A program made the translations under genes and the position numbers. From positions 1 through 54,034 of the forward strand of contig CANRDT010000015.1 in assembly GCA_947629455.1 (NCBI GenBank): 54,034 nucleotides of DNA. The letters run 5' to 3'. Positions 15,060 through 22,701 of this stretch are shown here, in pieces. Numbering within the stretch: position 1 is the first letter of the stretch; every line of letters starts with the position of its first letter. Origin of the DNA: an uncultured Ruminococcus sp. (GTDB taxonomy: Bacteria > Bacillota > Clostridia > Oscillospirales > Ruminococcaceae). The notes beneath the pieces are model-generated. The model was not told the origin of the DNA. It did not search any database and saw only the letters and a list, made by a program, of their open reading frames with translations.

Positions 15060-15635
15060 TTACTGAAACAGACCGGCAAAGCCCATAAAGCTGAGCGAAA
15101 CTATCGAAGCGGCAGCCAGTGTGGCAGGCACGCCCTTGAAAGCCGCAGGTATATCCGACTGCTCGATACGTCCTCTTACTCCCGAGAAAAGTATCAGCGC
15201 GAGCGAGAATGCAAGTCCCGTTCCCAGCGCGTTGAAAAGCGACTGCACAAGACCGTATCCCTCGTCGATATTCGATACCGTAACGCCCAGAACGGCGCAG
15301 TTTGTAGTGATGAGCGGAAGATAAACTCCCAGCGCCTTATAGAGCGGCGGCATTATCTTTTTCATAACTATCTCCACGAGCTGCACGAAAAGCGCGATAA
15401 CGAGTATGAACGCAACGGTGCGCAGGTAGGTGATGTTGAATTTTTCAAGCAGTCGGTAGACGGGATAGGTGCAGGCGGTCGCGCAGACCATAACGAAGAT
15501 GACAGCGCCGCCCATACCGATGGAGGACTTTATCTGCTTTGATACTCCGAGAAAGGGGCATATACCCATAAACTGCGAAAGTACCACGTTGTTGACGAAT
15601 ACCGCGCTCAGTACGATTATGATAAGTTCTTTCAT
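15060..15635 (-). CDS. rnfA: Rnf complex membrane subunit A
   Basis: A 191-residue protein with six hydrophobic helices and the family pattern at the start (VNNVVLSQFMGICPFLGVS) and in NCAVLGV. RnfA and RnfE form an inverted pair in the membrane core that carries an Fe-S cluster between them and helps move Na+ or H+. Its start codon overlaps the rnfE stop by one base, so the two are translationally coupled. Confidence 0.96.
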   Translation of the reverse strand: MKELIIIVLSAVFVNNVVLSQFMGICPFLGVSKQIKSSIGMGGAVIFVMVCATACTYPVYRLLEKFNITYLRTVAFILVIALFVQLVEIVMKKIMPPLYKALGVYLPLITTNCAVLGVTVSNIDEGYGLVQSLFNALGTGLAFSLALILFSGVRGRIEQSDIPAAFKGVPATLAAASIVSLSFMGFAGLFQ

Positions 15636-16354
15636 TACGCGGCGTCCTCCTTTCTTTCACACTGCTCCTTGTTTTTTCCGCAGATGGCGGCGGAGGGGCA
15701 GTTGTCGCAGCTTATCTCAGCCGGCGGTTTGCGGTTGGCGATCTTGTTTACTATCGCGATAAGGCAGCCCAGCACGAAGAATCCTCCTGCCGGCATTATG
15801 AAGATGAGCATCGGGTGGGTGCTTAAAAACGGAATGGTTATGCCCTCCCAGCTGTTAGTCTGGAGCCAGTGACCCGAACCGAGTATCTCCCTGACCGAAC
15901 CCATGGTAAAGAGGGAGAGGGTGAATCCCAGTCCCATGCCAAGTCCGTCCAGTATTGACGGGAACACCTTGTTTTTCGACGCGAAAGCCTCTGCTCTTCC
16001 GAGGATTATACAGTTTACCGTGATAAGGGTAAGGAAAACGCCGAGCGCCGAGTAGAGGGAGGGTATGTATCTTTGCAGGATAAAGCTTATGAGCGTTACA
16101 AAGCCTGCTATGATAACGATGAAAGAGGGCAGGCGCACCGCTTTGGGTATCACGTTCTTTAGCAGCGAGATGACCAGATTTGAGCAGACGAGTACAAAGG
16201 TGGTGGCAAGTCCCATACCGATACCGTTTATCGCCATTGTAGTCACTGCAAGGGTGGGACACATTCCCAGCAGGGTGACGAGCGTCGGATTTTCCTTGAT
16301 AAGTCCTTTGGTAAATTCTTTCCACACGGATACCGAAGATTTGTTATCAGCCAA
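15635..16354 (-). CDS. rnfE: Rnf complex membrane subunit E
   Basis: A 239-residue membrane subunit homologous to RnfA: KEFTKGLIKENPTLVTLLGM near the start, LGMCPTLAV, TVNCIILGRAEAFASKN in the middle, and six hydrophobic helices. The C-terminal 40 residues carry CDNCPSAAICGKNKEQCE, a Cys-rich tail that might bind metal or form a redox site; I do not recall it as a general feature of RnfE. It overlaps rnfG by 8 bases. Confidence 0.95.
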   Translation of the reverse strand: MADNKSSVSVWKEFTKGLIKENPTLVTLLGMCPTLAVTTMAINGIGMGLATTFVLVCSNLVISLLKNVIPKAVRLPSFIVIIAGFVTLISFILQRYIPSLYSALGVFLTLITVNCIILGRAEAFASKNKVFPSILDGLGMGLGFTLSLFTMGSVREILGSGHWLQTNSWEGITIPFLSTHPMLIFIMPAGGFFVLGCLIAIVNKIANRKPPAEISCDNCPSAAICGKNKEQCERKEDAA

Positions 16355-16904
16355 CGAAGATCTCCTCCTTATGCTTGGAATAGATGTCGACCGCTTTATT
16401 GCAGGCGGCTTTCATACCCTTTGACGAATATGTCGCGCTTGTTACGTTGTCGATCGAATTTTCGTCCGTATCTGCGCCGAATCCCTTGAATTTCTCCACG
16501 AACGACCTGTCCTGTACCTTTGTGCCGAGACCGGGAGTTTCTCCGATCTCGAGGAAGTAAATATCCTCCACCGCGCCGTCGGGATTTATTCCGATAAGCA
16601 GGTGCAGACCGCCCTTTGCGTAGCCGTCCTGCACAAGCTCGATAAGGCACTTGCTCTCGCCGTCCGTGATTATCGAGATAACGCCCTCCTCGTCAAACGT
16701 CACGGGAGTTTTCTTTTCCGCGTCGGGTTCAAGGAGTATCGAGTAGTCGCCCTCTCCGAAGATCGTTTCGCAGCCGTTTTTAAGCTCGTCGGTCATAACG
16801 CCCGTGGTATCGACATATGTCTTGTTGTACGCAAAAGAGAGCAGTCCCGACACCACGACGCATATGATCGTCAGCACGAGCGGCGGCATAATATAGTTTT
16901 TCAT
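16347..16904 (-). CDS. rnfG: Rnf complex subunit G, covalent FMN protein
   Basis: RnfG has one N-terminal membrane anchor (about 5-24) and an extracytoplasmic FMN-binding domain. The 185-residue product contains the flavinylation site as TSAT at 155-158, so Thr158 is the predicted attachment residue; the usual motif is S/T-G-A-T, with serine replacing glycine here. GETPGLGTKV at 121-130 is the conserved loop next to the flavin. It overlaps rnfD by 4 bases (ATGA). Confidence 0.95.
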   Translation of the reverse strand: MKNYIMPPLVLTIICVVVSGLLSFAYNKTYVDTTGVMTDELKNGCETIFGEGDYSILLEPDAEKKTPVTFDEEGVISIITDGESKCLIELVQDGYAKGGLHLLIGINPDGAVEDIYFLEIGETPGLGTKVQDRSFVEKFKGFGADTDENSIDNVTSATYSSKGMKAACNKAVDIYSKHKEEIFVG

Positions 16905-17854
16905 TCAGCCGCCTCCTTTTTTCCCTTGCGTTCTTTCGGTTCTTTATGCGTTACCGCGCCGATCGGCTTGCTGCCGGTGAACATATCTATGTAGGGGGTA
17001 ACGATATTCATAAGCAGTATCGAGTAGGAAACACCCTCGGGAGCGGAGCACCAGAATCGTATAACGCAGGTGATAAGTCCGCAGCCGATACCAAATATGA
17101 GCCGACCCTTTGAGGTGATAGGTGTAGTGACGTAATCGGTCGCCATAAAGATCGCGCCGAGCATAACGCCGCCCGAGAGTATCTGATAAAGTCCGTCGCG
17201 TCCCGTCAGCTGAGAGAATACATAGACCGTCGCGATGAATGCAATCGGAGCGTGAGGAGTTATCACCCCGACAGCCACCAGATAGCAGCCGCCGATAAGC
17301 AGAGCCGCGGCGGAAACCTCTCCCAGACAGCCGCCCGTCAGTCCCAGAAACAGATCCTTGTATTCAGCCGCCCCATTAGCCAGAGGAGTCGCGCTCGTCA
17401 CAATGTCCTGCGGATCATAGAAAGGCACTACCCAGTTGGTCATAGCCGCAGGGAAAGAGAGCAGCAGCACGATACGTCCGACAATGGCGGGATTTGCGAA
17501 ATTATGTCCCAGACCGCCGAAAAGCTGTTTTGCGATAACTATTGAAACAAAAGTACCGATAGCGGCGATCCAGTAGGGCAGCGTTACCGGGAGATTGAAA
17601 GCAAGCAGTATGCCGGTAACGGCGGCGGACATATCACCGGTGGTGTCCTGCCGCTTTGTCACGAGGTTGAAAAGTCTTTCCCAGATCATAGAGGTGAGTA
17701 TGCAGAATCCGGTGAGCATAAGCGCTCTTCCCCCGAAAACGAAAGCCGATACCAGCAGGGCGGGGCAGAGGGCAATAAGCACATGTGTCATTATCTTAGA
17801 AGTCGTCGCCTCGCTGCGAATGTGAGGCGAAGGACTTACCGTCAATTTTTCCAA
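16901..17854 (-). CDS. rnfD: Rnf complex subunit D, membrane FMN protein
   Basis: A 317-residue protein with eight to nine membrane helices. GHNFANPAIVGRI at about 116-128 is a hallmark, and VTSATPLANG at 152-161 is the site for covalent FMN, predicted on Thr156. RnfD is central to the ion-pumping part of the complex. It has a basic, Lys/Arg/Glu-rich tail (KEPKERKGKKEAAE). It starts 14 bases after the rnfC stop. Confidence 0.96.
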   Translation of the reverse strand: MEKLTVSPSPHIRSEATTSKIMTHVLIALCPALLVSAFVFGGRALMLTGFCILTSMIWERLFNLVTKRQDTTGDMSAAVTGILLAFNLPVTLPYWIAAIGTFVSIVIAKQLFGGLGHNFANPAIVGRIVLLLSFPAAMTNWVVPFYDPQDIVTSATPLANGAAEYKDLFLGLTGGCLGEVSAAALLIGGCYLVAVGVITPHAPIAFIATVYVFSQLTGRDGLYQILSGGVMLGAIFMATDYVTTPITSKGRLIFGIGCGLITCVIRFWCSAPEGVSYSILLMNIVTPYIDMFTGSKPIGAVTHKEPKERKGKKEAAE

Positions 17855-17868
17855 AATGCCGTCCCCCT

Positions 17869-19173
17869 TTACTTACTGAGTGCAAAGCCCTTGGCAAGCT
17901 GGTTTTTCTCGGCAAGATCGCGCTTTGCCGGGCAAACGTAAGAGCAGCTTCCGCAGTTCATGCACAAATTTATCTTGAGCTTGTTGAGAGCCTCCCTGTC
18001 GCCCCTGTCGTATGCTCTTTCAAGAGCGGCAGGCATAAGTCCGAGAGGGCAGGCTTTTATACATCTTCCGCAGCGTATGCAGTGCGTCTGGTTCTGCGAA
18101 ACGACGATACCTTTTATAGAAACGGGTTTCTTGAAACAGAGAAACGCGTTGTTCGTCTTGCAAAGCGGAGTATCGAGATCGTACACGCCGATACCCATCA
18201 TCGGTCCGCCCGAAATGATCTTGTGTATGCCGTCAGGGTTGGTATCGGTGAACGCAAGCAGGTCTTTGAGCATAGTTCCGATAGGCGCGCGGACGTTGCA
18301 GGCGTGGTTCACGGCGTCGCCGTCTATCGTGAGACGTCTGCTGACAAACGGCATACCCGTCTTTATGTACTCGTTGATAAAGGCGACCGTCGAAACGTTC
18401 ATCACTATGATACCGTGATCGGACGGCAGGCTGCCCTCCATAATTATCCGTCCCGTGGCGTAGAATGCGATGACCTTTTCCGCACCCTGCGGATATGAAG
18501 ATTTAAGCCGCAGCACCTTTATATCGTCCTCGCCCGCGAGCTTTTCCTCAAACAGAGCGATAGCCTTCGGCTTGTTGTCCTCGATACCGACGACCGCTTT
18601 TTCGATGCCGAGTATATTCTTTATGAATTTTATGCCGTCGATGACGTTCTGAGAATTTTCCATCATCTCGCGGTAGTCGCTCGTGATGTACGGTTCACAT
18701 TCGGCGGCGTTTATGACAAGCGTGTCGATGTGGCATTTTTCCTCATTGTAGTTGAGTTTTATGTGCGTGGGAAAACCTGCTCCGCCCATACCGCAGCAGC
18801 CCGATTCCCTCACGGCTCTGACAAGACTTTCCTTATCGGTGACGGACGGGGGAGTTATCCCCTCCCAGACGGTCTGTTTGCCGTCGCAGTCGATCTCGAC
18901 CACCTTACAGGACTTTCCGTTTGCCAGCACCATATCGTTTATCGCCGTGACTTTTCCCGAAACGCCCGAATGAACGGGGCAGGTCATAAAAGTTTCGCAG
19001 TCGCCGATCTTCTGACCGACCTTTACCTCGTCGCCCACCTTTACCAGCGGTATGCCGGGCGCGCCCATATGCTGCGACATAGAGATCCTCACCTTTTCGG
19101 GGCAGGGCATTACGGCGGTCTCAGCAATTTCCGTACCCTTCTTATGGGGCAGGGATATTCCGTTAAGCCTCAT
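17869..19173 (-). CDS. rnfC: Rnf complex subunit C, NADH-side Fe-S flavoprotein
   Basis: RnfC is the peripheral subunit where NAD+ is reduced. The 434-residue protein has an N-terminal domain ending in HSGVSGKVTAIN, the Gly-rich nucleotide-binding segment GCCGMGGAGFPTHIK at about 129-143, and two ferredoxin motifs near the end: CIRCGRCIKACP and CMNCGSCSYVCP. It is the first rnf gene, 11 bases after apbE, and its ATG has a nearby GGAGG-type site. Confidence 0.96.
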   Translation of the reverse strand: MRLNGISLPHKKGTEIAETAVMPCPEKVRISMSQHMGAPGIPLVKVGDEVKVGQKIGDCETFMTCPVHSGVSGKVTAINDMVLANGKSCKVVEIDCDGKQTVWEGITPPSVTDKESLVRAVRESGCCGMGGAGFPTHIKLNYNEEKCHIDTLVINAAECEPYITSDYREMMENSQNVIDGIKFIKNILGIEKAVVGIEDNKPKAIALFEEKLAGEDDIKVLRLKSSYPQGAEKVIAFYATGRIIMEGSLPSDHGIIVMNVSTVAFINEYIKTGMPFVSRRLTIDGDAVNHACNVRAPIGTMLKDLLAFTDTNPDGIHKIISGGPMMGIGVYDLDTPLCKTNNAFLCFKKPVSIKGIVVSQNQTHCIRCGRCIKACPLGLMPAALERAYDRGDREALNKLKINLCMNCGSCSYVCPAKRDLAEKNQLAKGFALSK

Positions 19174-19184
19174 ATCTTTCCTCC

Positions 19185-20216
19185 TCAGCCGGATATTCTC
19201 ATATCCGGATCAATAATTTCAATATCGTCTTTAAGCTGTTGTGAACAGTATACCTGATGTTTGTCGTCTATAGCTATTATATATATATCTTCCATATCGA
19301 GATAACTTTCCAGACTTTCCGTTCCGCCGATGAATATGCAGGTGGAGAGAAAGTCGGTCAGCAGTCCGTCGCTTTCGGAAATGACAGTCACCGATTTAAG
19401 ATCGGTAACGGCAGGGTATCCCGTGCCGAGGTCGAATATGTGGGAATACTTTTTCCCGTCCGCCTCAAAAAAGCGTTCATATCCTCCCGAAGTGGAAAGG
19501 CAGCAGCTGCCGAGTTTTACCGTAAGCACATTTTTCTGCGGATCGTCCGGATCGGCGACAGCCACTTCAAAGGGAGAGCCGTCCGGTTTTTGTCCGTACA
19601 GCAGAGAGGACGAGCCGAAAGAAACGACGGCGCAGCCGCAGTCGGAGTTTTCAAGCCGCTGTCTTACCTTATCGAGCGCATAACCCTTGGCGCAGCAGCC
19701 GAAATTGAGCATACAGCCGTTTTCAAGAAAAAGCTCCCCGTCCTCTTCCTTTATATTATCATATCCCACGGTTTTCAGCGCAGCGGCTATCTCCTCGTCG
19801 GACGGTATTTTCGGTTCGCCGCCGTTTATATCCCACAGATCTATCAGTCTGCCCGAGGTGCAGTTGACGGCAGGGAAGAGCCTGCTGAGATCGACGCAGC
19901 GTCCGAGCAGTTCTTTGGTATATTCGTCCGCAGCGGCTTTTTCCCCCGAATTAAGTTTGTATATGCAGCTGCTTTCGGAATATGCCGAAAGGCTGCCGTC
20001 AAGCCGCGATATAAATTCTTTCAGATCGTCCGCGCAGCCGCCGTCCCCATAGACCGTTACCGTGCAGGCGGTATCCATAGCGAAAAACGTCCGCTCGGCG
20101 CGTTTATCGTATCCTTTGCCCGTCTTTTGCAGCGCGGTCATTACCGCTCCGACGGCGATCAGAGCGGCTGCTGAAGTGAGCGCAATATATTTTCCCGTCA
20201 TTGCAGTACGCGCCAT
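19185..20216 (-). CDS. apbE: FAD:protein FMN transferase (ApbE)
   Basis: ApbE moves FMN from FAD onto threonine in flavinylation motifs, and RnfD and RnfG encoded immediately downstream carry such motifs. The 343-residue product has an N-terminal hydrophobic anchor (about 9-26) and the family segments FFAMDTACTVTVYG, the SLSAYSESSCIYKLNSG strand, NFGCCAKGYALDKV (substrate loop), SFGSSSLLYG, CLSTSGGYERFFE and SHIFDLGTGYPA. The Asp in the last motif helps bind magnesium. It sits between an XRE regulator (25 bases) and rnfC (11 bases), so it is made with the complex it matures. Confidence 0.95.
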   Translation of the reverse strand: MARTAMTGKYIALTSAAALIAVGAVMTALQKTGKGYDKRAERTFFAMDTACTVTVYGDGGCADDLKEFISRLDGSLSAYSESSCIYKLNSGEKAAADEYTKELLGRCVDLSRLFPAVNCTSGRLIDLWDINGGEPKIPSDEEIAAALKTVGYDNIKEEDGELFLENGCMLNFGCCAKGYALDKVRQRLENSDCGCAVVSFGSSSLLYGQKPDGSPFEVAVADPDDPQKNVLTVKLGSCCLSTSGGYERFFEADGKKYSHIFDLGTGYPAVTDLKSVTVISESDGLLTDFLSTCIFIGGTESLESYLDMEDIYIIAIDDKHQVYCSQQLKDDIEIIDPDMRISG

Positions 20217-20241
20217 AAGACCGCCCTTTACATTGTTATTG

Positions 20242-20847
20242 TCATAAAAATTCTTTTAAAATATCCTCGCACCTGCGGATAAATTCCCTTAGTGCAGGCG
20301 AATATTCCTGCGGTATCTCCAGAGCGGACGATCTTTTATCTGCTTTGATAAGAGCGGCGATAAGTTCCGGCTCGTGAGAGAATATCCTTTCGCACGCGCG
20401 GCTTGCTTTATCCTTATCGAGAGAAAAGATCCTTTCCGAGTTATGCGGATTGCTCGCATAAAGAGTCCTCAGCATATGATAAACGCAAATGTCCACAAAT
20501 CTGACCGCAAGATCCTCCTGACCGTCGGGAGCAGCCCCCTGCGCAAGCAGGATAAGCAGCATAACGGAGGGGATATTCTCATACTGCGAAATATCGGTCT
20601 GCGCGTTATCAAAATTATCCCGACCGCCCAGCAGCTGCATAGGCGAAATTTCATATGCCGCCGCCAGTTTCAGCAGTTGTGAAACGGTAAGTACGGCACG
20701 GTTATTTTCAAGTCGGGAGATAGTTTTCTGCGACAGACCGGAAATTTGAGCGGTCTGCGACTGAGTAAGTCCGCTTTTTTTGCGTGCGGTCAGCAGGCGT
20801 TTCGCGATAAGAGCGTCCGTATCTGATGTCTTTGCGGCAGTCGGCAC
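20242..20847 (-). CDS. XRE-family regulator at the head of the apbE-rnf operon
   Basis: The N-terminal helix-turn-helix (about 12-70 from the chosen start) reads IAKRLLTARKKSGLTQSQTA, then LSQKTISRLENNRAVLTVSQ. The rest is a helical domain of about 130 residues with no recognised ligand motif. The start is uncertain: GTG at 20847 has AGAGG about 8 bases before it and is preferred; ATG at 20865 lacks a clear site, and the ATG at 20907 would be nearly leaderless. It is 25 bases upstream of apbE on the same strand, so it may be the first gene of an eight-gene operon and may control it; that is inferred from position only. Confidence 0.85.
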   Translation of the reverse strand: MPTAAKTSDTDALIAKRLLTARKKSGLTQSQTAQISGLSQKTISRLENNRAVLTVSQLLKLAAAYEISPMQLLGGRDNFDNAQTDISQYENIPSVMLLILLAQGAAPDGQEDLAVRFVDICVYHMLRTLYASNPHNSERIFSLDKDKASRACERIFSHEPELIAALIKADKRSSALEIPQEYSPALREFIRRCEDILKEFL

Positions 20848-20914
20848 AAGCACACCTCTTTTCATCTGTGTCCGTTGCGCGGCGCCGTCCTGCGGAAAGC
20901 CGCTCATAATATAT

Positions 20915-20943
20915 AGTATACTACATTTTGTCGGATTTGTAAA
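20915..20943 (-). promoter_or_regulatory. Promoter of the XRE-apbE-rnf unit
   Basis: On the minus strand TTTACA (complement of 20938-20943) and TATACT (complement of 20915-20920) are 17 bases apart. The predicted start is near 20908, giving a leader of about 60 bases to the GTG at 20847. No other good promoter was seen before rnfC. Confidence 0.65.
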
Positions 20944-21046
20944 GCGGTTTTGACTTAATTTTCGATATGGCAAAAAGTGTTTTATATGATCTGTTCTCCC
21001 CCCCTTGGGGAGAGAACAGCCAATTTCAGGCGTATATTCTCCCTAA

Positions 21047-21345
21047 AAGAAAAAATGCCGTATAGAGGTATATGCCTGCCGCCATAAATGGCGGCTGTAG
21101 CAAATGCCACCAACACTCAGGGGACGCCCTCTCTTACAGGTCGTCCCCTCTTTCAAAACAGTCCACCGGACTGTTTTGAAATTCACCCCTTGCGGAGCGC
21201 AGACGGTTGGGGCTTTCGTCGCCTGCGGGCGACGACAAGGGACGCTGTCCCTTGACCCTGCAAGCCTTTTTAAGGAAAAGGCTTGATCCAAAACCTTTAT
21301 GATTTGCCAACTTCTTTCTCGCCGTAAGTATAGAGCGTGAAATCA
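21047..21345 (-). repeat. Structured multi-hairpin repeat, family B, copy 2 (reverse)
   Basis: Same element as 13868-14165 on the opposite strand. Stems read on the minus strand include AAGGGACAGCGTCCCTT, CGTCGCC/GGGCGACG (a changed but still paired version of the GACGGCGA stem), TTTCAAAACAGTCC/GGACTGTTTTGAAA, GGGGACGACC/GGGCGTCCCC and GCCGCC/GGCGGC. A C8/GGGGAGAGAAC hairpin at 20996-21018 sits just outside. No gene lies between 20974 and 21421. Confidence 0.8.
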
Positions 21346-21421
21346 AAGCGATTGCCGTCAAAACTTTTTGATAATAGAAAAAAATCGCAGGCATCGTCCC
21401 CGCCTGCGAAAAACCCCGCTT

Positions 21422-21976
21422 TTAACCCTTGCCTATCATCGCCATACTTCCGTAATACTCCGACAGCCGCCGCGCAAGGTCGTTTAACAGCAAAAGCGCC
21501 TCCGTCTTTACCGAATTATTGGAATATATCCCCTTCTCCGCAAGCTCCGCCGCCCTGCGCGCATGATCTGCCGCCCGACGCATTGCCTCCTCGGAATTTT
21601 CCTCCGACAACCGCTTTGCCAACGCAAGACAGGACTTTGCGGATATAGCCCACAGCTCGTCCGACGGTACGCCGCTGTTCTCGTCGTATTCAGCCGCCTG
21701 CTCGTATTTTCCGCTGCGGTAAAGCTCCTTTAACTCCTCCAGAGCCGCCGCCTGATCGGCAGGAACGCCGACCGAGCCGTCCGCCATAAGCGTGTCGAGC
21801 GGTATTTCAAGCACATGACTGAGATAGTCAAGCGTCTTTACCGACGGCGACGCAATGCCGCTCTCTATCTGACTAAGCATATTTCTGGTGATAAAATTTC
21901 CGACGACTTCCGACTGCGTCATCTTCTTTGCAAGCCTTGCCTCTTTGATACGCCTGCCCAGTTCAGCCTTGTTCAT
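21422..21976 (-). CDS. XRE-family regulator divergent from the NfeD/flotillin operon
   Basis: The 184-residue protein begins with an XRE domain (about 1-65): RRIKEARLAKKMTQSEVVG, then NMLSQIESGIASPSVKTLDY, then LSHVLEIPLDTLMADG. The remainder is all-helical with Ala/Glu/Leu-rich repeats (RSGKYEQAAEYDE, HARRAAELAEKG), resembling short TPR-like helices, possibly a dimer or partner domain. The ATG at 21976 is chosen because AAAGGA lies upstream; the in-frame codon at 22003 overlaps the operator. Its promoter carries GTAAATATCATTTAC over the transcription start, so autorepression is likely. The same palindrome marks the divergent nfeD operon and the ABC/GH3 operon, making this protein the best candidate to bind all three. 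Confidence 0.9.
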   Translation of the reverse strand: MNKAELGRRIKEARLAKKMTQSEVVGNFITRNMLSQIESGIASPSVKTLDYLSHVLEIPLDTLMADGSVGVPADQAAALEELKELYRSGKYEQAAEYDENSGVPSDELWAISAKSCLALAKRLSEENSEEAMRRAADHARRAAELAEKGIYSNNSVKTEALLLLNDLARRLSEYYGSMAMIGKG

Positions 21977-21992
21977 GCCGCTCGTCCTTTCT

Positions 21993-22040
21993 GTAAATAT
22001 CATTTACATATATAATAGCAGATTACAAAGAAAAAATCAA
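21993..22040 (-). promoter_or_regulatory. Promoter and operator of the XRE regulator gene
   Basis: On the minus strand TTGATT (complement of 22035-22040) and TATTAT (complement of 22012-22017) are 17 bases apart. GTAAATATCATTTAC at 21993-22007, a perfect 6+6 palindrome, covers the predicted start near 22005. This is a repression geometry. Confidence 0.72.
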
Positions 22041-22140
22041 GTACTTTATATAAAATTATCAAAAAAATGTGTAAAAAGTTTTTGTGACCGCGAAATGCAG
22101 ACCCTTTTCCCTTTGCCGTGATATTCCGAACGGCTGCGCA

Positions 22141-22568
22141 GGATTTTTAGCTATTTTCCCCTGCGGGGAAAAACAGCAAGTTGTCTGTAATATTTCTTTG
22201 TAAGAATATGCAGCTGACAAAGTGATTCTTACTTCTTACCCCTTACATCTTACTTCTTACTTCTTACCGCTTACTTCTGAAAGCGGCAGAATTTTTAGCT
22301 ATTTTCCCCTGTGGGGGGGAAAAAAACAGCAAGTTGTCTTTAATATTTCTTTGTAAGAATATGCAGCTGACAAAGTGATTCTTACTTCTTACCCCTTACA
22401 TCTTACTTCTTACTTCTTACCGCTTACTTCTGAAAGCGGCAGAATTTTTAGCTATTTTCCCCTGTGGGGGGAAAAACAGCAAGTTGTCTTTAATATTTCT
22501 TTGTAAGAATATGCAGCTGACAAAGTAATTCTTACTTCTTACCCCTTACATCTTACTTCTGAAAGCGG
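22141..22568. repeat. Tandem array of three units of about 150 bases
   Basis: Three copies start at about 22143, 22291 and 22444 (spacing 148 and 153); the third lacks the last heptamer stretch. Each has TTTTTAGCTATTTTCCCC, a G-run, ACAGCAAGTTGTCT, TTTCTTTGTAAGAATATGCA and a TTACTTCTTACC tract. The G-run length differs between copies. Coding is absent from 22004 to 22701. Confidence 0.85.
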
Positions 22569-22624
22569 ATATTCCCCACGCTTTGAAATTCGACAAAAAA
22601 ATTTAAAAAATTGCTTTTGCCCTC

Positions 22625-22672
22625 TTGACAAATATAATAAAATGCATTATAATTAATGTAAATTAGATTTAC
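22625..22672 (+). promoter_or_regulatory. Promoter and operator of the NfeD/flotillin operon
   Basis: TTGACA (22625-22630) and TATAAT (22648-22653) are a consensus pair 17 bases apart. GTAAATTAGATTTAC at 22658-22672 covers the expected start near 22660, with the same arms as the sites at 13082-13096 and 21993-22007. Such a strong promoter with an overlapping operator suggests derepression control. Confidence 0.8.
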
Positions 22673-22701
22673 ACGAGCTGATTTGAAATGAGGTGGCGTT
22701 T

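Noticed and set aside
20996-21018. C8 tract as a second phase-variable gene
   Set aside because: It lies between genes, within a terminator-like hairpin, and no split frame can be joined across it.
21043-21394. Short open frames giving AFSLKRLAGSRDSVPC-like proteins, also at 41061-41470, 47282-47602 and 49617-49923
   Set aside because: They are translations of the family B hairpin repeat. Frames differ between copies and substitutions keep stems, not codons, so these are not proteins.
22141-22568. Possible CRISPR array
   Set aside because: Only three units of about 150 bases that repeat throughout; no short repeats with unique spacers and no cas genes.
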